Assembly (NCBI GenBank): GCA_023896275.1
Contig: MLDA01000006.1
Span: forward strand, 62,001-126,000
Source of the DNA: Kocuria rosea subsp. polaris
GTDB taxonomy: Bacteria > Actinomycetota > Actinomycetes > Actinomycetales > Micrococcaceae
Direction of reading: 5' to 3'
DNA: 64,000 bases
Shown here: positions 1 through 8,918 of the stretch, piece after piece
Position numbering within the stretch: position 1 is the stretch's first letter
Layout of the letters: every line of letters begins with the position of its first letter
Translations under genes and position numbers: made by a program
Notes under the pieces: model-generated
What the model was told of the DNA's origin: nothing
Databases searched by the model: none
Seen by the model: the letters and a program-made list of their open reading frames with translations, nothing else

Positions 1-1024
1 GCAGTTGCGGTACGACGGCGGCGCTGTCGCCGACGAGCCCGATGTCGCACCGGGCATTCTTCTCCAGCTGGGTCTCGAGGATGTCCACGCGGATCACGGT
101 GCCGCCCGGCTCCAACTCGCGGAACCACAGCTCGGCCTCGCCGACCTTCGATCCCAAGATCAGCAAGACGTCAGCCTCCTCCAGGAGATGCTGGGCCGCC
201 TGAAGCCGGACGTCAGATCCAAGGGAGAGCACATGCGTCTCCGGAATCGCCGCCTTGCCGTTCAGTGTGGTCACGACGGGCGCCTGCAGCGCCTCGGCGA
301 GGCGGGTGATATCGATGCCGGCGCGCAGGGACCCGCCCCCGGCCAGGATGGCCGGGTTGCGCGCCCCGCGCAGGGCGGTGACGGCGTCGTGCACCTTCGC
401 GGGGTCGGCCGCCTGCGGCGGGCGCGGCTCGCGCGCGGCCAGGTCGCCGGCCGGAACATGCGACGGCCCCTCCAGCACGTCGAGCGGTATCTCGATGTGC
501 ACGGGGCGTGGGCGGCCGTGCCGGAAGAGCTCGAACGCGTCGTGCACGGCCTGCACCGCCTCCGCCCCGTTCGTCACGCGGCGCGACCATTCGACGATCG
601 ACCCGGCGGCCCCCGTGGCGTCCTTGGTCTCGTGCAGCGCACCCTTGTCCGCGAACTCCTGGCCCTGCGGCACGCCCGGGGAGAGCAGGATGAGCGGGCG
701 CGACTCGCAGTATGCGGTGCCCGCGGCGGAGAGCGCGTTGAGCAGCCCCGGACCGCTCGTCGTGATGACGACGCCGGGCAGGCCCGTCTGCTGGGCCCAG
801 CCGTCGGCGGCGTAGCCGGCACCCTGCTCGTGCCGGGCCGTGACCGCCCGGACGCCCAGCGGCTCCAGGTGCCGGTAGAACTCGAGATTGTGAGTGCCCG
901 GGATGCCGAAGATCGTGTCCACCCCGTAGTCCCGCAGGAGCGTGAGCACGTCGAGCCCCACGTTCTCCCGCACGACGCCGGCCGGCAGGTCCATCACCCG
1001 GGTCGCTTCCTGCTGCTCAGACAT
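1..1024 (-). CDS. ThDP-dependent decarboxylase (AruI/acetolactate synthase-like), 3' end outside window
   Basis: Thiamine diphosphate enzyme, N-terminal 341 residues visible; the C-terminal part with the ThDP-binding motif lies beyond the left edge. The N-terminal Pyr domain carries the catalytic Glu66 in HEQGAG (residues 65-70), after a FGIPGTHNLEFYR stretch typical of the acetolactate synthase superfamily and closest, by my reading, to 5-guanidino-2-oxopentanoate decarboxylase (AruI)-type proteins. The start ATG at 1024 overlaps the end of the upstream amidohydrolase by 8 bases, so the two are probably translationally coupled. Substrate is inferred from context (aminotransferase and Lrp regulator nearby): a 2-keto acid derived from an amino acid. 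An acetolactate-synthase-like or benzoylformate-decarboxylase-like role cannot be excluded. Confidence 0.8.
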   Translation of the reverse strand, partial: MSEQQEATRVMDLPAGVVRENVGLDVLTLLRDYGVDTIFGIPGTHNLEFYRHLEPLGVRAVTARHEQGAGYAADGWAQQTGLPGVVITTSGPGLLNALSAAGTAYCESRPLILLSPGVPQGQEFADKGALHETKDATGAAGSIVEWSRRVTNGAEAVQAVHDAFELFRHGRPRPVHIEIPLDVLEGPSHVPAGDLAAREPRPPQAADPAKVHDAVTALRGARNPAILAGGGSLRAGIDITRLAEALQAPVVTTLNGKAAIPETHVLSLGSDVRLQAAQHLLEEADVLLILGSKVGEAELWFRELEPGGTVIRVDILETQLEKNARCDIGLVGDSAAVVPQL

Positions 1025-2732
1025 GCTGTGCCTCCTTCGTCGTCGTGGTGGCCGTAGGATCCGCGGCGAAGCGGCGCACCCCGTCGACCCAGGTCTGTCG
1101 GACCGGGATCTGGGACATGAGTTCCGGTGGGACCGCGAGCGGGTCGGCGGCGAGCACCGCGAAGTCCGCGCGCTTGCCGGGGCTCAGCGATCCCAGGTCG
1201 TCCTCGCGGCCAAGCGCGCGGGCCGCGTTGATCGTGTGCGCCTCGAGCGCCTGCCACGCAGTGATGCACAGGCCGTCGGGACCGAGCCGGTGGCCGTTGC
1301 GGGTCACGCGGGTCACGGCGGCCTGCATGGCCTCGAGCGGGAGTGGCTCGGCGACGGGCGCGTCGGAGCTGATGGTCACGGGCACCCCGGCGTCCACGAA
1401 CTCGCCCAACGGGTTGAACCGCTCCCCGGGTGTGCCGACGGCGTCCTTCACGCCCTCACCCCAGTTGTAGTAGTGCTGCGGCTGATTGACCGGCAGGATT
1501 CCGGCGGTGGCCATCCGCCGGATCTGTTCTGGGGTCGGCAGGCCGCAGTGCTCGATCCGGTGCCGCGCGTCGGCGTCGGGGCGTTCGTCCTGGGCCCGTT
1601 CGATCGCGCCGATGACCATCTCGAGGGCCGTCGGCGATTGCGCGTGGGTCGCGGTCTGCAATCCCAGCCCGTGGGCCTTAGAGATCAGGTCGGCGTAGTC
1701 GGCGGGGTCGTGGTAGAGCTGCCCGGTGCGGCACGGGTCGCCCACGTACCCGTCCGGGAAATAGGCGGTCCACCCGCCGAGGGTCCCGTCGGCGTAGAAC
1801 TTGAACCCGGCAAAGCTCAGGAAAGCGTTGCCGAACTGGCCGTGCAGGCCCATGTCAGCGGCCTCGTCGAGCAGGTGCGAGAGCAGGTACATGTTGACCC
1901 GCAGCTTGAGCTGATTCTCTTCGGCCAATCTCAGGTACATGTCGAACTCGCGGCGGGAGACCTGGCAATCGCCGATCGTCGTGACGCCGCCCGCCAGGAA
2001 CGACTCCTGTGCGATGCGCAGCTGGCGCAGGTGCTCTTCCGGCGCGTCCGCCAGATGGAAGTTGGGCCCGTGGTGGCCAACCTTGACCCCCTCGATCCCG
2101 GTGAGGATGTTGCAGGCCGCGTCGGAGAGTTCCCCCGTCAGCTGCCCGCGACCATCCCGGAAGTACTCGCCGCCGGGCGGGTTGGGCGTCTCCGAGGTGA
2201 TGCCGTGCAACTCGAAGGTGAAGGAGTTGACGACGCCGCCGTGCCCGGACGCGTTCATGAGGTAGACCTCCCGGTCGGTCGCCACCTCGTCCAGCTCCTG
2301 GCGCGTCGGGTGCCGACCTTCCGCCAGGTTCACGTGCTCGTAGCCGTACCCCCGCACCGGCAGCCCGTTGGGCGTCGCAGCAGCGCGCTCGCGCAGCAGC
2401 TCGATGATCTCGGGGATCGACGCGGCCCGATCGGGGCCGCAGTCCACCCAGGTCTTGAGCTGGCCATACATCAGCGGGTGTGCGTGGGCGTCGACGAATC
2501 CGGGAACGACGACGGCGTCGCCCAGGTCCTGCTCGCGCGGCGCGGGCAGCCCGAGTCTCTCGGCGGCGGCGTAGCAGTCGGCCGCGTCTCCCACGGCGAG
2601 GATCCGGCCGGCGTGGACCAGCAGGGCGGTGGCGCGGGGGCAGTCGGGATCCATCGTGTGGATCGTCGCGGCGCGAACCAACTGCGGCACATAGTCGACG
2701 GGCGACGATTCGAACGTGCGGAGCTTTCTCAC
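1017..2732 (-). CDS. YtcJ-type amidohydrolase (amidohydrolase family 3)
   Basis: 571-residue metal-dependent hydrolase of the YtcJ-like amidohydrolase superfamily. The metal-binding HAH motif is at residues 83-85 within GFVDAHAHP, with later HAQ, RIEHCG and SSDAP motifs supplying further His/Asp ligands. The N-terminal and C-terminal ends form the composite beta-sandwich usual for this family (ends with a DFAVLAADPL segment). GTG start at 2732 is preceded by GGAGGAAC at good spacing. It is the middle gene of a minus-strand operon, 39 bases after the MHS transporter and overlapping the ThDP enzyme. It presumably hydrolyses an amide, formamide or carbamoyl-type compound imported by the transporter; the substrate is not predictable from sequence. 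Confidence 0.87.
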   Translation of the reverse strand: MRKLRTFESSPVDYVPQLVRAATIHTMDPDCPRATALLVHAGRILAVGDAADCYAAAERLGLPAPREQDLGDAVVVPGFVDAHAHPLMYGQLKTWVDCGPDRAASIPEIIELLRERAAATPNGLPVRGYGYEHVNLAEGRHPTRQELDEVATDREVYLMNASGHGGVVNSFTFELHGITSETPNPPGGEYFRDGRGQLTGELSDAACNILTGIEGVKVGHHGPNFHLADAPEEHLRQLRIAQESFLAGGVTTIGDCQVSRREFDMYLRLAEENQLKLRVNMYLLSHLLDEAADMGLHGQFGNAFLSFAGFKFYADGTLGGWTAYFPDGYVGDPCRTGQLYHDPADYADLISKAHGLGLQTATHAQSPTALEMVIGAIERAQDERPDADARHRIEHCGLPTPEQIRRMATAGILPVNQPQHYYNWGEGVKDAVGTPGERFNPLGEFVDAGVPVTISSDAPVAEPLPLEAMQAAVTRVTRNGHRLGPDGLCITAWQALEAHTINAARALGREDDLGSLSPGKRADFAVLAADPLAVPPELMSQIPVRQTWVDGVRRFAADPTATTTTKEAQHV

Positions 2733-2771
2733 AAGTTCCTCCGGTGGGGGTTAGGTGTGATGGGGGGGAGG

Positions 2772-4118
2772 TCAGACGCCGAGTTCGGCGGACTCGTCGT
2801 TCGCGTCCCGGCGCTCTCCGGCGTCGGGTGCGGGGTCAATGTGCTGCGGTGCCAGGTGCAGGCAGATCGCGGAGACGGCGACCATTCCCAGGAAGAGGAC
2901 GATGACGGACCAGATCGTGCCGGTCATGACGTACAGCCAGGTCGCTGTCACCGGGCCGAGTCCGCCCCAGATGGCGGCGGCCACGCCGTTGGAGAGGGAC
3001 ATGCTCGTGTAGCGGGCCTGCGGCCGGAACATCTGCGCCATCACGGTGGCGACCGGGGCGTAGGTGGCGGTCATGGCAAGCCGCATGGCGATGAAGGCCG
3101 CGAAGATCGCCCACACCGAGCCGCCGCCGAGCGTCAGGAACTGCGGGACGATCAGGGCCCCCGAGCCGAGGACTCCGATCATGACAACCCGCTTGCGACC
3201 GTACCGGTCGCCAAGCCAGGCGATGGCCAGGGTGGTCACGAACTCGACGAAGGCCGCCGCTGCCAGAGCGTTCAGGACGAGCGTCTCGCTCAGGCCCACG
3301 GCCGGGTCGGTCGCGTACGCCGTGGCAAAGGACGTGACGATGTAGTACCCGCCCGTGGACACACCCGCCATGCCGATGCCGAGCAGCATCGGATGCCAGT
3401 TGGTCTTCAGCGCGTACGTCAGTGGGAGCTGCTGCGGCTGGTCGTCGCGGGACTGATCGAAGACCGGCGACTCTTCGAGCCGGTAGCGCACCCAGAAGCC
3501 GAGCAGAATCAGCGGCATCGACAGCAGGAACGGGATCCGCCAGCCGCCGTCGATGAGGAAGTCGTCGCCCTGCACGGACAGCACCGAGAAGATGCCGGTC
3601 GCGGCCAGCGCGCCAGCCGAGTTGCCGAGCTGCGGGAAGCCGCCGTAGAAGGTCTTGTGCTTCTCCGGGGCGTGCTCCACGGCCATGAGCACGGCGCCGC
3701 CCCACTCTCCGCCGACGGCTAGGCCCTGCACCACGCGCAGCGCCAGGAGGAGTATCGGGGCCCACACGCCGACTTGGTCGTACGTCGGCAGCACTCCGAC
3801 CAGGACGGTGGCCAGGCCCATCGCGAGCAGGGTGATGACCAGCGACGGTCGGCGCCCGAAACGGTCACCGATGTGCCCGAAGATGATGGCGCCGAGGGGC
3901 CGGACGAAGAAGCCGACGGCGTACGTCGCGAAGGCCGCCGCGATCCCAACCATTCGATCGGATTCGGGGAAGAAGAGCGGCCCGAAGACGAGGGCCGCGG
4001 CCGTAGCGTAGATGTAGAAGTCGTACCACTCGATCGCTGTACCGACGAATGCGGCGGTGCCGGCACGGCGCGCCTGCCGGTGATCGAATCCGGACTTCGT
4101 TTTGGGGTTCGCATCCAT
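2772..4118 (-). CDS. MFS transporter, metabolite:H+ symporter (MHS) type
   Basis: 448-residue twelve-helix major facilitator. The N-terminal AIEWYDFYIYATAAA segment (about residues 28-42) and the loop 2-3 signature GDRFGRR (84-90) are typical of the MHS subfamily that imports organic acids, amino acids or betaines by proton symport. The frame is open further upstream, but ATG 4118 follows GAGGAG with 6-base spacing and begins the conserved part. It heads the operon with the amidohydrolase and the ThDP enzyme and is divergent from the double Lrp/AsnC regulator, so it probably imports the substrate of this pathway. A palindrome in the 211-base intergenic region could be the regulator's site. 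Confidence 0.87.
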   Translation of the reverse strand: MDANPKTKSGFDHRQARRAGTAAFVGTAIEWYDFYIYATAAALVFGPLFFPESDRMVGIAAAFATYAVGFFVRPLGAIIFGHIGDRFGRRPSLVITLLAMGLATVLVGVLPTYDQVGVWAPILLLALRVVQGLAVGGEWGGAVLMAVEHAPEKHKTFYGGFPQLGNSAGALAATGIFSVLSVQGDDFLIDGGWRIPFLLSMPLILLGFWVRYRLEESPVFDQSRDDQPQQLPLTYALKTNWHPMLLGIGMAGVSTGGYYIVTSFATAYATDPAVGLSETLVLNALAAAAFVEFVTTLAIAWLGDRYGRKRVVMIGVLGSGALIVPQFLTLGGGSVWAIFAAFIAMRLAMTATYAPVATVMAQMFRPQARYTSMSLSNGVAAAIWGGLGPVTATWLYVMTGTIWSVIVLFLGMVAVSAICLHLAPQHIDPAPDAGERRDANDESAELGV

Positions 4119-4198
4119 TGCATTCTCCTCAAGGGGACCGCCCCGTTCGGCCGGGGCTGTGCGACAACCATAGAAGCGCGTGACACAGCCCACAACAC

Positions 4199-4209
4199 GC
4201 ATAATATGC
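4199..4209. promoter_or_regulatory. Palindrome and -10 box between MHS transporter and Lrp gene
   Basis: GCATAATATGC is a perfect 11-base palindrome in an AT-rich patch of an otherwise GC-rich intergenic region. Read on the minus strand it contains TATTAT, a good -10 for the transporter operon, giving a 5' leader of about 75 bases. Lrp/AsnC proteins bind short AT-rich palindromes next to the genes they control, so this is a candidate operator; binding is inference. Confidence 0.4.
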
Positions 4210-4329
4210 CCAAACACGCTTGCGACTTTCTTTTTGTTTCGCCTAGACGAATAATCGATGCAGAACTGGGCCAACTCGCCTCGCCTACCTATTGCTTCGC
4301 TCCCGGGCAGAGCAGAACGGGGTTTTCGG

Positions 4330-5229
4330 ATGATTTCGGAGCGTGACACCTCACTCGATGCCCGCCTGATCCGCGCGCTCCAGCGCGACGGCCGGGCCAC
4401 GATCCAGCAGCTGGCCGCAGAGCTCGACGCACCACGCTCCCTCGTCTCCGATCGCCTGCACGCACTGACCGGGGGCGGCACGGTCCGCGTTCTCGCCGCC
4501 TACGACCCGGCGTTCGTCGGGCAGACGGTCATCGCCCACCTCTCCGTCGCCATCGACCGCGCGGCGCTGCCCGTCGCTCGGGCCCTCGCGGGCATCGAAG
4601 AGGCCGTGCTCGTCTCCTGCGTCGGCGGACTGCACGACATCGTGCTCGAGGTCCGCGTGGGCTCGAACGAGGCACTCGGTGCCGCCCTGCACCGCGTCCG
4701 CTCTACCCCCGGCGTGACCGAGGTGCGCACCCAGCGCTACACCGGAATCCTCAAGGGGCTCTTCATCCCCCGGTACGACGGCGTCTCCGGCACCGACGCG
4801 ATCGACCGGCACCTCGTCGAGCTGCTGCAGCGCGATGGCCGCGCGAGCTACACCTCGCTGGCCCGGGCGGTCCGCCTGTCCGCGCCGGCGGCCCGCGCGC
4901 GGGTGCAGCGTCTACTCGCTACGGGCATCGTGACCATCAGCGCCGTGGAGACCCGTGGCGCGCTGGGCCGCCAGCTCTCGATGGGGCTGGGCATCACGCT
5001 CGGGGCGGACGCCTCCGACGTCCTTCGCGCCCTGCAGGAGGATCCGGCGATCGAGTTCGCCGCGGAGTGCATCGGATCGTTCGACGTCGTGGCCACGATC
5101 GCGGCCGCCACGTCGAGCGACCTGTTGGGACGCCTCGATGCCCTGCGCGCGCTACCGGGCGTATTGCGCCTGACGGCGTGGCAGCACCTCGAGCTCGTCA
5201 AGGAGGACTACTACCGGCAGATGGCCTGA
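4330..5229 (+). CDS. Double Lrp/AsnC-family regulator
   Basis: 299-residue protein made of two tandem Lrp/AsnC units. Each has an N-terminal AsnC helix-turn-helix (LIRALQRDGRATIQQLAAEL near residues 12-31; LVELLQRDGRASYTSLARAV near 162-181) followed by a RAM/ligand-binding domain. Usual Lrp proteins are about 150 residues with one unit, so one chain mimics a dimer. Start chosen at ATG 4330 because homology begins there; the frame extends to 4258 without a clear ribosome-binding site. Lrp-type proteins sense amino acids or keto acids; placement between the transporter operon and the aminotransferase makes it the likely local regulator of both. Confidence 0.88.
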   Translation: MISERDTSLDARLIRALQRDGRATIQQLAAELDAPRSLVSDRLHALTGGGTVRVLAAYDPAFVGQTVIAHLSVAIDRAALPVARALAGIEEAVLVSCVGGLHDIVLEVRVGSNEALGAALHRVRSTPGVTEVRTQRYTGILKGLFIPRYDGVSGTDAIDRHLVELLQRDGRASYTSLARAVRLSAPAARARVQRLLATGIVTISAVETRGALGRQLSMGLGITLGADASDVLRALQEDPAIEFAAECIGSFDVVATIAAATSSDLLGRLDALRALPGVLRLTAWQHLELVKEDYYRQMA

Positions 5230-5250
5230 GGGAAGGCCCATGGCTGCCTG

Positions 5251-5280
5251 TTGATAATTTCAATACAAGCAACTTATGCT
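5251..5280 (+). promoter_or_regulatory. Promoter of the aminotransferase-TetR operon
   Basis: TTGATA at 5251-5256 and TATGCT at 5275-5280 are separated by 18 bases and lie in an AT-rich patch 54 bases before the GTG start of the aminotransferase. Housekeeping sigma-type consensus is good for an actinobacterium. The AT-rich spacer could also hold an Lrp site. Confidence 0.55.
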
Positions 5281-5334
5281 GTGGTCCCCACCCGCGGGCC
5301 GTTCTCTACGGCCCCGATCGCAAGGAGACCTCCG

Positions 5335-6552
5335 GTGTCCCACCCGTTCCTATCCGACGCCGCCGTCGGATACCTGCCCTCTCCGGTCCGCGACGTCTGG
5401 GAGTTGTCGATGCAACCCGGCATGATCTCGCTGGCCGGCGGCAACCCCGATCTCCGCCTCAGCGACACCGACTGGATGGCGGAGGCCGCCGCACGCTCCA
5501 TCACGGACCACGGAAACGAGGTGCTCCAGTACGGCTCCGGCACGGGCCTCGCCGGGCTGCGCGAGGCGATCGTCGAGCTCATGGCTGCCGAATCGGTGAC
5601 CGCGCCCGCCGACTCGGTACAGGTCACCGCCGGATCGCAGATGGCGCTGGACCTGATCACCAAACTGCTTTTCACCCGCGGGGACACGATCCTCGCCGAA
5701 GGTCCGACCTACGTCGGCGCGCTCGGGGTCTTCGGCGGTGCCGGCGTGCGCGTCGAGCACGTCGACATGGACGACGACGGCCTGCGCCCGGACGCCCTGC
5801 GCGAGCGGATCGACGAGCTCACCCGGCAGGGCCGGGCCCCGCGCGCCCTCTACACGATCCCGAACTTCCACAACCCGACGGGCATCTCCCTGGCCGCCGA
5901 GCGCCGACCGGAGATCGTCGAGATCTGCCGGGAGGCCGGGATGCCCATCATCGAGGACAACCCCTACGGGCTGCTGCGCTTCGAGGAGCGCCCGGTGCCG
6001 CCGCTGCACTCCTTCGATCCGGAGCTCGTGATCTACCTGGGTTCCTTCTCGAAGATCATGGCTCCCGGCCTGCGGGTCGGCTGGGCGTCCGCCCCGACGT
6101 GGCTGCGCCGACCGCTGCAGCTGGCCAGCGAGGCGAACGTCATCTGCGCGTCCGTCCTGAGCCAGGACCTGGCCCGCACCTTCGTCACCCGCGGCGGATG
6201 GCGCGAGGGAATCGCCGGCGCCGCCGCCGAATACGCTCTCCGCGCGCGGGCGCTCAACGACACACTCTCGCCGCTGTTGCCCGCCGGCGCCGAGCTCACG
6301 CGCCCCGCCGGCGGATTCTTCAGCTGGGTGACCCTCCCCGAAGGCTGGAGCGCCGTCGACCTGCTCGAGCACGCCGTCGACGAACACGTGGTCTTCGTCC
6401 CGGGCGCCTCCTTCTACGCGGACGGCACCGGATCCCGGCGGCTCCGGCTCGCCTACTCGCTGGAACCCCCGCTGAAGCTGGAAGAGGGCGCGCACCGCCT
6501 CGGCCGCGCACTCGAACGCTACGGCAGCGTCCTCGCCGGGACCCGGCGCTGA
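5335..6552 (+). CDS. PLP-dependent aminotransferase, class I/II (2-aminoadipate/MocR-core type)
   Basis: 405-residue fold-type I aminotransferase resembling the aminotransferase half of MocR regulators and LysN-type 2-aminoadipate transaminases. Recognisable elements are SLAGGNPDLRL near the N terminus, NFHNPTG in the middle, and the PLP Schiff-base Lys240 in GSFSKIMAPGLRVGW. It lacks the N-terminal GntR helix-turn-helix of MocR proteins. GTG 5335 follows AAGGAG at 9-base spacing, so this start is preferred to upstream in-frame codons. It probably transaminates the amino acid whose 2-keto acid is decarboxylated by the ThDP enzyme across the divergent locus; that link is inference. Its stop overlaps the TetR start by one base. 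Confidence 0.88.
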   Translation: MSHPFLSDAAVGYLPSPVRDVWELSMQPGMISLAGGNPDLRLSDTDWMAEAAARSITDHGNEVLQYGSGTGLAGLREAIVELMAAESVTAPADSVQVTAGSQMALDLITKLLFTRGDTILAEGPTYVGALGVFGGAGVRVEHVDMDDDGLRPDALRERIDELTRQGRAPRALYTIPNFHNPTGISLAAERRPEIVEICREAGMPIIEDNPYGLLRFEERPVPPLHSFDPELVIYLGSFSKIMAPGLRVGWASAPTWLRRPLQLASEANVICASVLSQDLARTFVTRGGWREGIAGAAAEYALRARALNDTLSPLLPAGAELTRPAGGFFSWVTLPEGWSAVDLLEHAVDEHVVFVPGASFYADGTGSRRLRLAYSLEPPLKLEEGAHRLGRALERYGSVLAGTRR

Positions 6553-7196
6553 TGGAAGGCCCGGACGACGACGGGCGCCGCCGATACGCGGTCTCCGCCA
6601 CGGCGATCGACACCCGGCGGCGCACGATCCTCGAGGCGGCAGCGCAGGTCATCGCCGGCTCCGGGGAGGCAGGCTGCACGCTGTCCGCGGTATCGAAGGC
6701 CAGCGACTGCAGCGTCGGCATGATTCAGCACCACTTCGGCACGCGCTCGGAGCTGATCGTCGCCGCCGCCCGGCAACGTATCCACGAGTCGGAGCAGGAG
6801 TGGCTCGCGATCTCCCGGGCGGAAACCGGTCCGATGGAGCGGATCCGGCGTCTACTGGTCTTCGCTGTGCACGGCGAGCGGCCCTTCGCGGAGGCCTGGT
6901 CGTTCTGGCTCGAGCTGTACGCGGCGGCGCGACGCGACGCGCTTCTGCGACAGGAGATCAACACGGCACTCGAGGTGTGGCGCCGCTTCTTCCTCGACGT
7001 GCTCGAGGAGGCGCACGCCGCCGGGCTCGTCAGGGCCACCCGTCCTGCTGACCGTCAGGCCCAACTGCTGCTCGCACTCGTCGACGGGTTGGCGCTGCAG
7101 GCAGCCAACGAGACCTACGGCCTCACGGGAGACGAGATGCTGGCGCTGCTAGTCGACGCCGCGTCCGACCTGCTCGGCCACGGTTTCGACAGCTAG
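6552..7196 (+). CDS. TetR-family regulator (BetI-like)
   Basis: 214-residue TetR/AcrR-type repressor. The N-terminal DNA-binding domain spans about residues 18-65: RRRTILEAAAQVIA, then the helix-turn-helix CTLSAVSKASDCSVGMIQHHF. The C-terminal part (AEAWSFWLELYAAARRD, LLLALVDGLALQ) resembles the BetI-type TetR C-terminal domain. TGATG coupling to the aminotransferase stop means the two are one transcription unit. It ends convergently with yihY, sharing 4 bases. Ligand is unknown; a catabolic intermediate of this locus is the natural guess. Confidence 0.88.
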   Translation: MEGPDDDGRRRYAVSATAIDTRRRTILEAAAQVIAGSGEAGCTLSAVSKASDCSVGMIQHHFGTRSELIVAAARQRIHESEQEWLAISRAETGPMERIRRLLVFAVHGERPFAEAWSFWLELYAAARRDALLRQEINTALEVWRRFFLDVLEEAHAAGLVRATRPADRQAQLLLALVDGLALQAANETYGLTGDEMLALLVDAASDLLGHGFDS

Positions 7197-8347
7197 CGGT
7201 TCCACCCCTCCTCCGCGGCCGGACGGGACGACTCGGACCGGCGCAACTGGGCCTGCTGCCGCAGGCTCAGCGACCGCGCTCCCCCGTTCGCCGCCCGTTC
7301 CGCCTCGATATCGACCGAACGCACGGCGCCCCACGACGTCGCCACGAGATAGACCTGACTTAGGAGGAAGAACCAGATGAAAAGACCGAGGACAACCGCG
7401 TACGACGCGAGCAGCGGGTTGCGGCCGGCACTGCCGAGCAGCTCCGAGGAGAAGTAGCGCAACACTGTCGAGCCGACCCCCGCGATGAGCGAGGCCTCCA
7501 GCAGTGCGCGCCGGGGCATGGTGATCGACGAGGCCAGCCGGAACAGGATCACCGCGACGAGCGTGTCGAGCAGGAGCATGACCAGCAATGGCCCCGTCCG
7601 AGTCATCACCCGGCCGAAGGATGACTCGATATTGGCCAGCTCGATGATCCAGTCCAGGGCCGCACCGGCCACGAAGCCGAGGCCGCTGGTGACGACGAGG
7701 CCCACGCCGAGGAGCAGCAGGACGCCCAGGTCGCGCGCCTTGGCGAGGACGGGATTCATCTCCACAGGCGGAAGCCCGGAGACCCCGCGCATGCCCTCAC
7801 GCAGGCCGTTGATCCACCCCAGAGAGGTCACCAGCATGGCCGCTGTGGAGATGACGAGCGCCCACCCGAACCCGCGCTGGTTGTTGAAGAGCGTCTCCGG
7901 CTTCGCCAGGCCACAGCTTTCGCGACCGCAGTCCCCCATGTCGATCAGTCCCGGCGTGGTCTCGGCAACGGTGTTGACGATCGTGTCCTGCAGCTCCTTG
8001 TTGCCCGAGGCGATGATGCCGAAGATCGAGAAGCCCGCCACGAGCAGCGCCGCGATGGAGAAGAACATTCGATAGGAGGCGCCCGCGGCCATGAGCGGAC
8101 CGTGGCGCTTGCTGTAGACGGTCCAGACCCGCATCGGCCGGGAGGCATTGAGCTCGGCCAACAGCCACATGACCACGGCCAGCACGCGCTTGAGGAGGGG
8201 CTGCCCCTCGCGCCTTGCCCGGCCGACGTCGGTGCGTTTGTTCAGGGCCTCACGGCGCAGGTGTGCCCGGTCCAGCGCCTCGATCTCGGCGGCGGAGGTC
8301 CGCGCCGTGCTCGTCGACTGCTTAGAGATCGCGTCCGTCCGTGCCAA
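7193..8347 (-). CDS. YihY/virulence factor BrkB family membrane protein
   Basis: 384-residue integral membrane protein of the YihY/BrkB (once misnamed RNase BN) family. A cytoplasmic basic N terminus of about 85 residues precedes roughly six membrane segments, starting at AAGASYRMFFSIAALLVAGF; the family signature region continues through the SLGWINGLREGMRGV segment. Function of the family is not firmly established. TTG start at 8347 is supported by GAGGAG 8 bases upstream; no ATG occurs before the first helix. It overlaps the end of the RNA ligase-like gene by 26 bases, consistent with an operon in the order found in many Micrococcaceae. Confidence 0.85.
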   Translation of the reverse strand: MARTDAISKQSTSTARTSAAEIEALDRAHLRREALNKRTDVGRARREGQPLLKRVLAVVMWLLAELNASRPMRVWTVYSKRHGPLMAAGASYRMFFSIAALLVAGFSIFGIIASGNKELQDTIVNTVAETTPGLIDMGDCGRESCGLAKPETLFNNQRGFGWALVISTAAMLVTSLGWINGLREGMRGVSGLPPVEMNPVLAKARDLGVLLLLGVGLVVTSGLGFVAGAALDWIIELANIESSFGRVMTRTGPLLVMLLLDTLVAVILFRLASSITMPRRALLEASLIAGVGSTVLRYFSSELLGSAGRNPLLASYAVVLGLFIWFFLLSQVYLVATSWGAVRSVDIEAERAANGGARSLSLRQQAQLRRSESSRPAAEEGWNR

Positions 8348-8882
8348 GAGCCAGCTCCTCGGTTAGCGTCCAGTATCCGTCGTGGTCGGTCGTGAAGAGC
8401 CCGATGCGGTCGACGAAGAATTCGACGTCGAAGTCCGCCAGCTCGTGCAGAGCCCGTTCCATTCCCTCCGCCGGCGCGTCGTGCGCGACGGTCAGGTGCG
8501 GGTGGTAGTCGAACGCGACCTGGTGTTCCAGCGGGCCGTCGCAGAGCTGCGCGTGCAGGGCCCGGCATGCCTCGGCCCCTTGGGCGATCTTGAGGTAGAC
8601 GACCTCGCTCGCGGGTCGGAAGCTGGCGGTGCCACGCAGGCGGACGGTGAACGCGTCCGCGGCCGCGGCGACCCGCTGTGCGTGCCGGCGCGCCTCAGAC
8701 CACGGCCCGCGGGCGGCCCCCGACACGAGGGTGATGTGGGGCGATTCGAATTCTGCGAACGGGTCGCCGAAGCCGGAACGCAACCTGCCGATGCGCAAGC
8801 CCAGCGCAGGCGGCAGCGAAATCACGATGCCCAGACTGAATCGGGACCCCCGGTGCCCGGTTCGCTCGTCGCGTTGCTCCAT
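8322..8882 (-). CDS. 2'-5' RNA ligase family (LigT-like 2H phosphoesterase)
   Basis: 186-residue 2H phosphoesterase superfamily protein. The two signature H-x-T/S motifs are HITL (His49) and HLTV (His129), which build the symmetric active site for cyclic phosphodiester hydrolysis or 2'-5' ligation. Natural RNA substrate is unknown. ATG 8882 is preferred to ATG 8894: TATGCT at 8890-8895 sits exactly 7 bases before it, the spacing of a leaderless transcript, and the longer version would begin inside that box. It follows trpS and overlaps yihY. Confidence 0.83.
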   Translation of the reverse strand: MEQRDERTGHRGSRFSLGIVISLPPALGLRIGRLRSGFGDPFAEFESPHITLVSGAARGPWSEARRHAQRVAAAADAFTVRLRGTASFRPASEVVYLKIAQGAEACRALHAQLCDGPLEHQVAFDYHPHLTVAHDAPAEGMERALHELADFDVEFFVDRIGLFTTDHDGYWTLTEELALGTDGRDL

Positions 8883-8918
8883 ATCAGCCAGCATAGTGAT
8901 TCCGGCTTCTCTTGTGGG

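Noticed and set aside
942-3722. A 926-codon open frame on the plus strand
   Set aside because: It is antisense to the amidohydrolase and MHS transporter genes, is rich in Arg/Gly/His without domain motifs, and results from third-position GC bias.
4258-4329. N-terminal extension of the Lrp regulator from 4258
   Set aside because: The 24 extra residues are not Lrp-like, and the first HTH begins right after ATG 4330.
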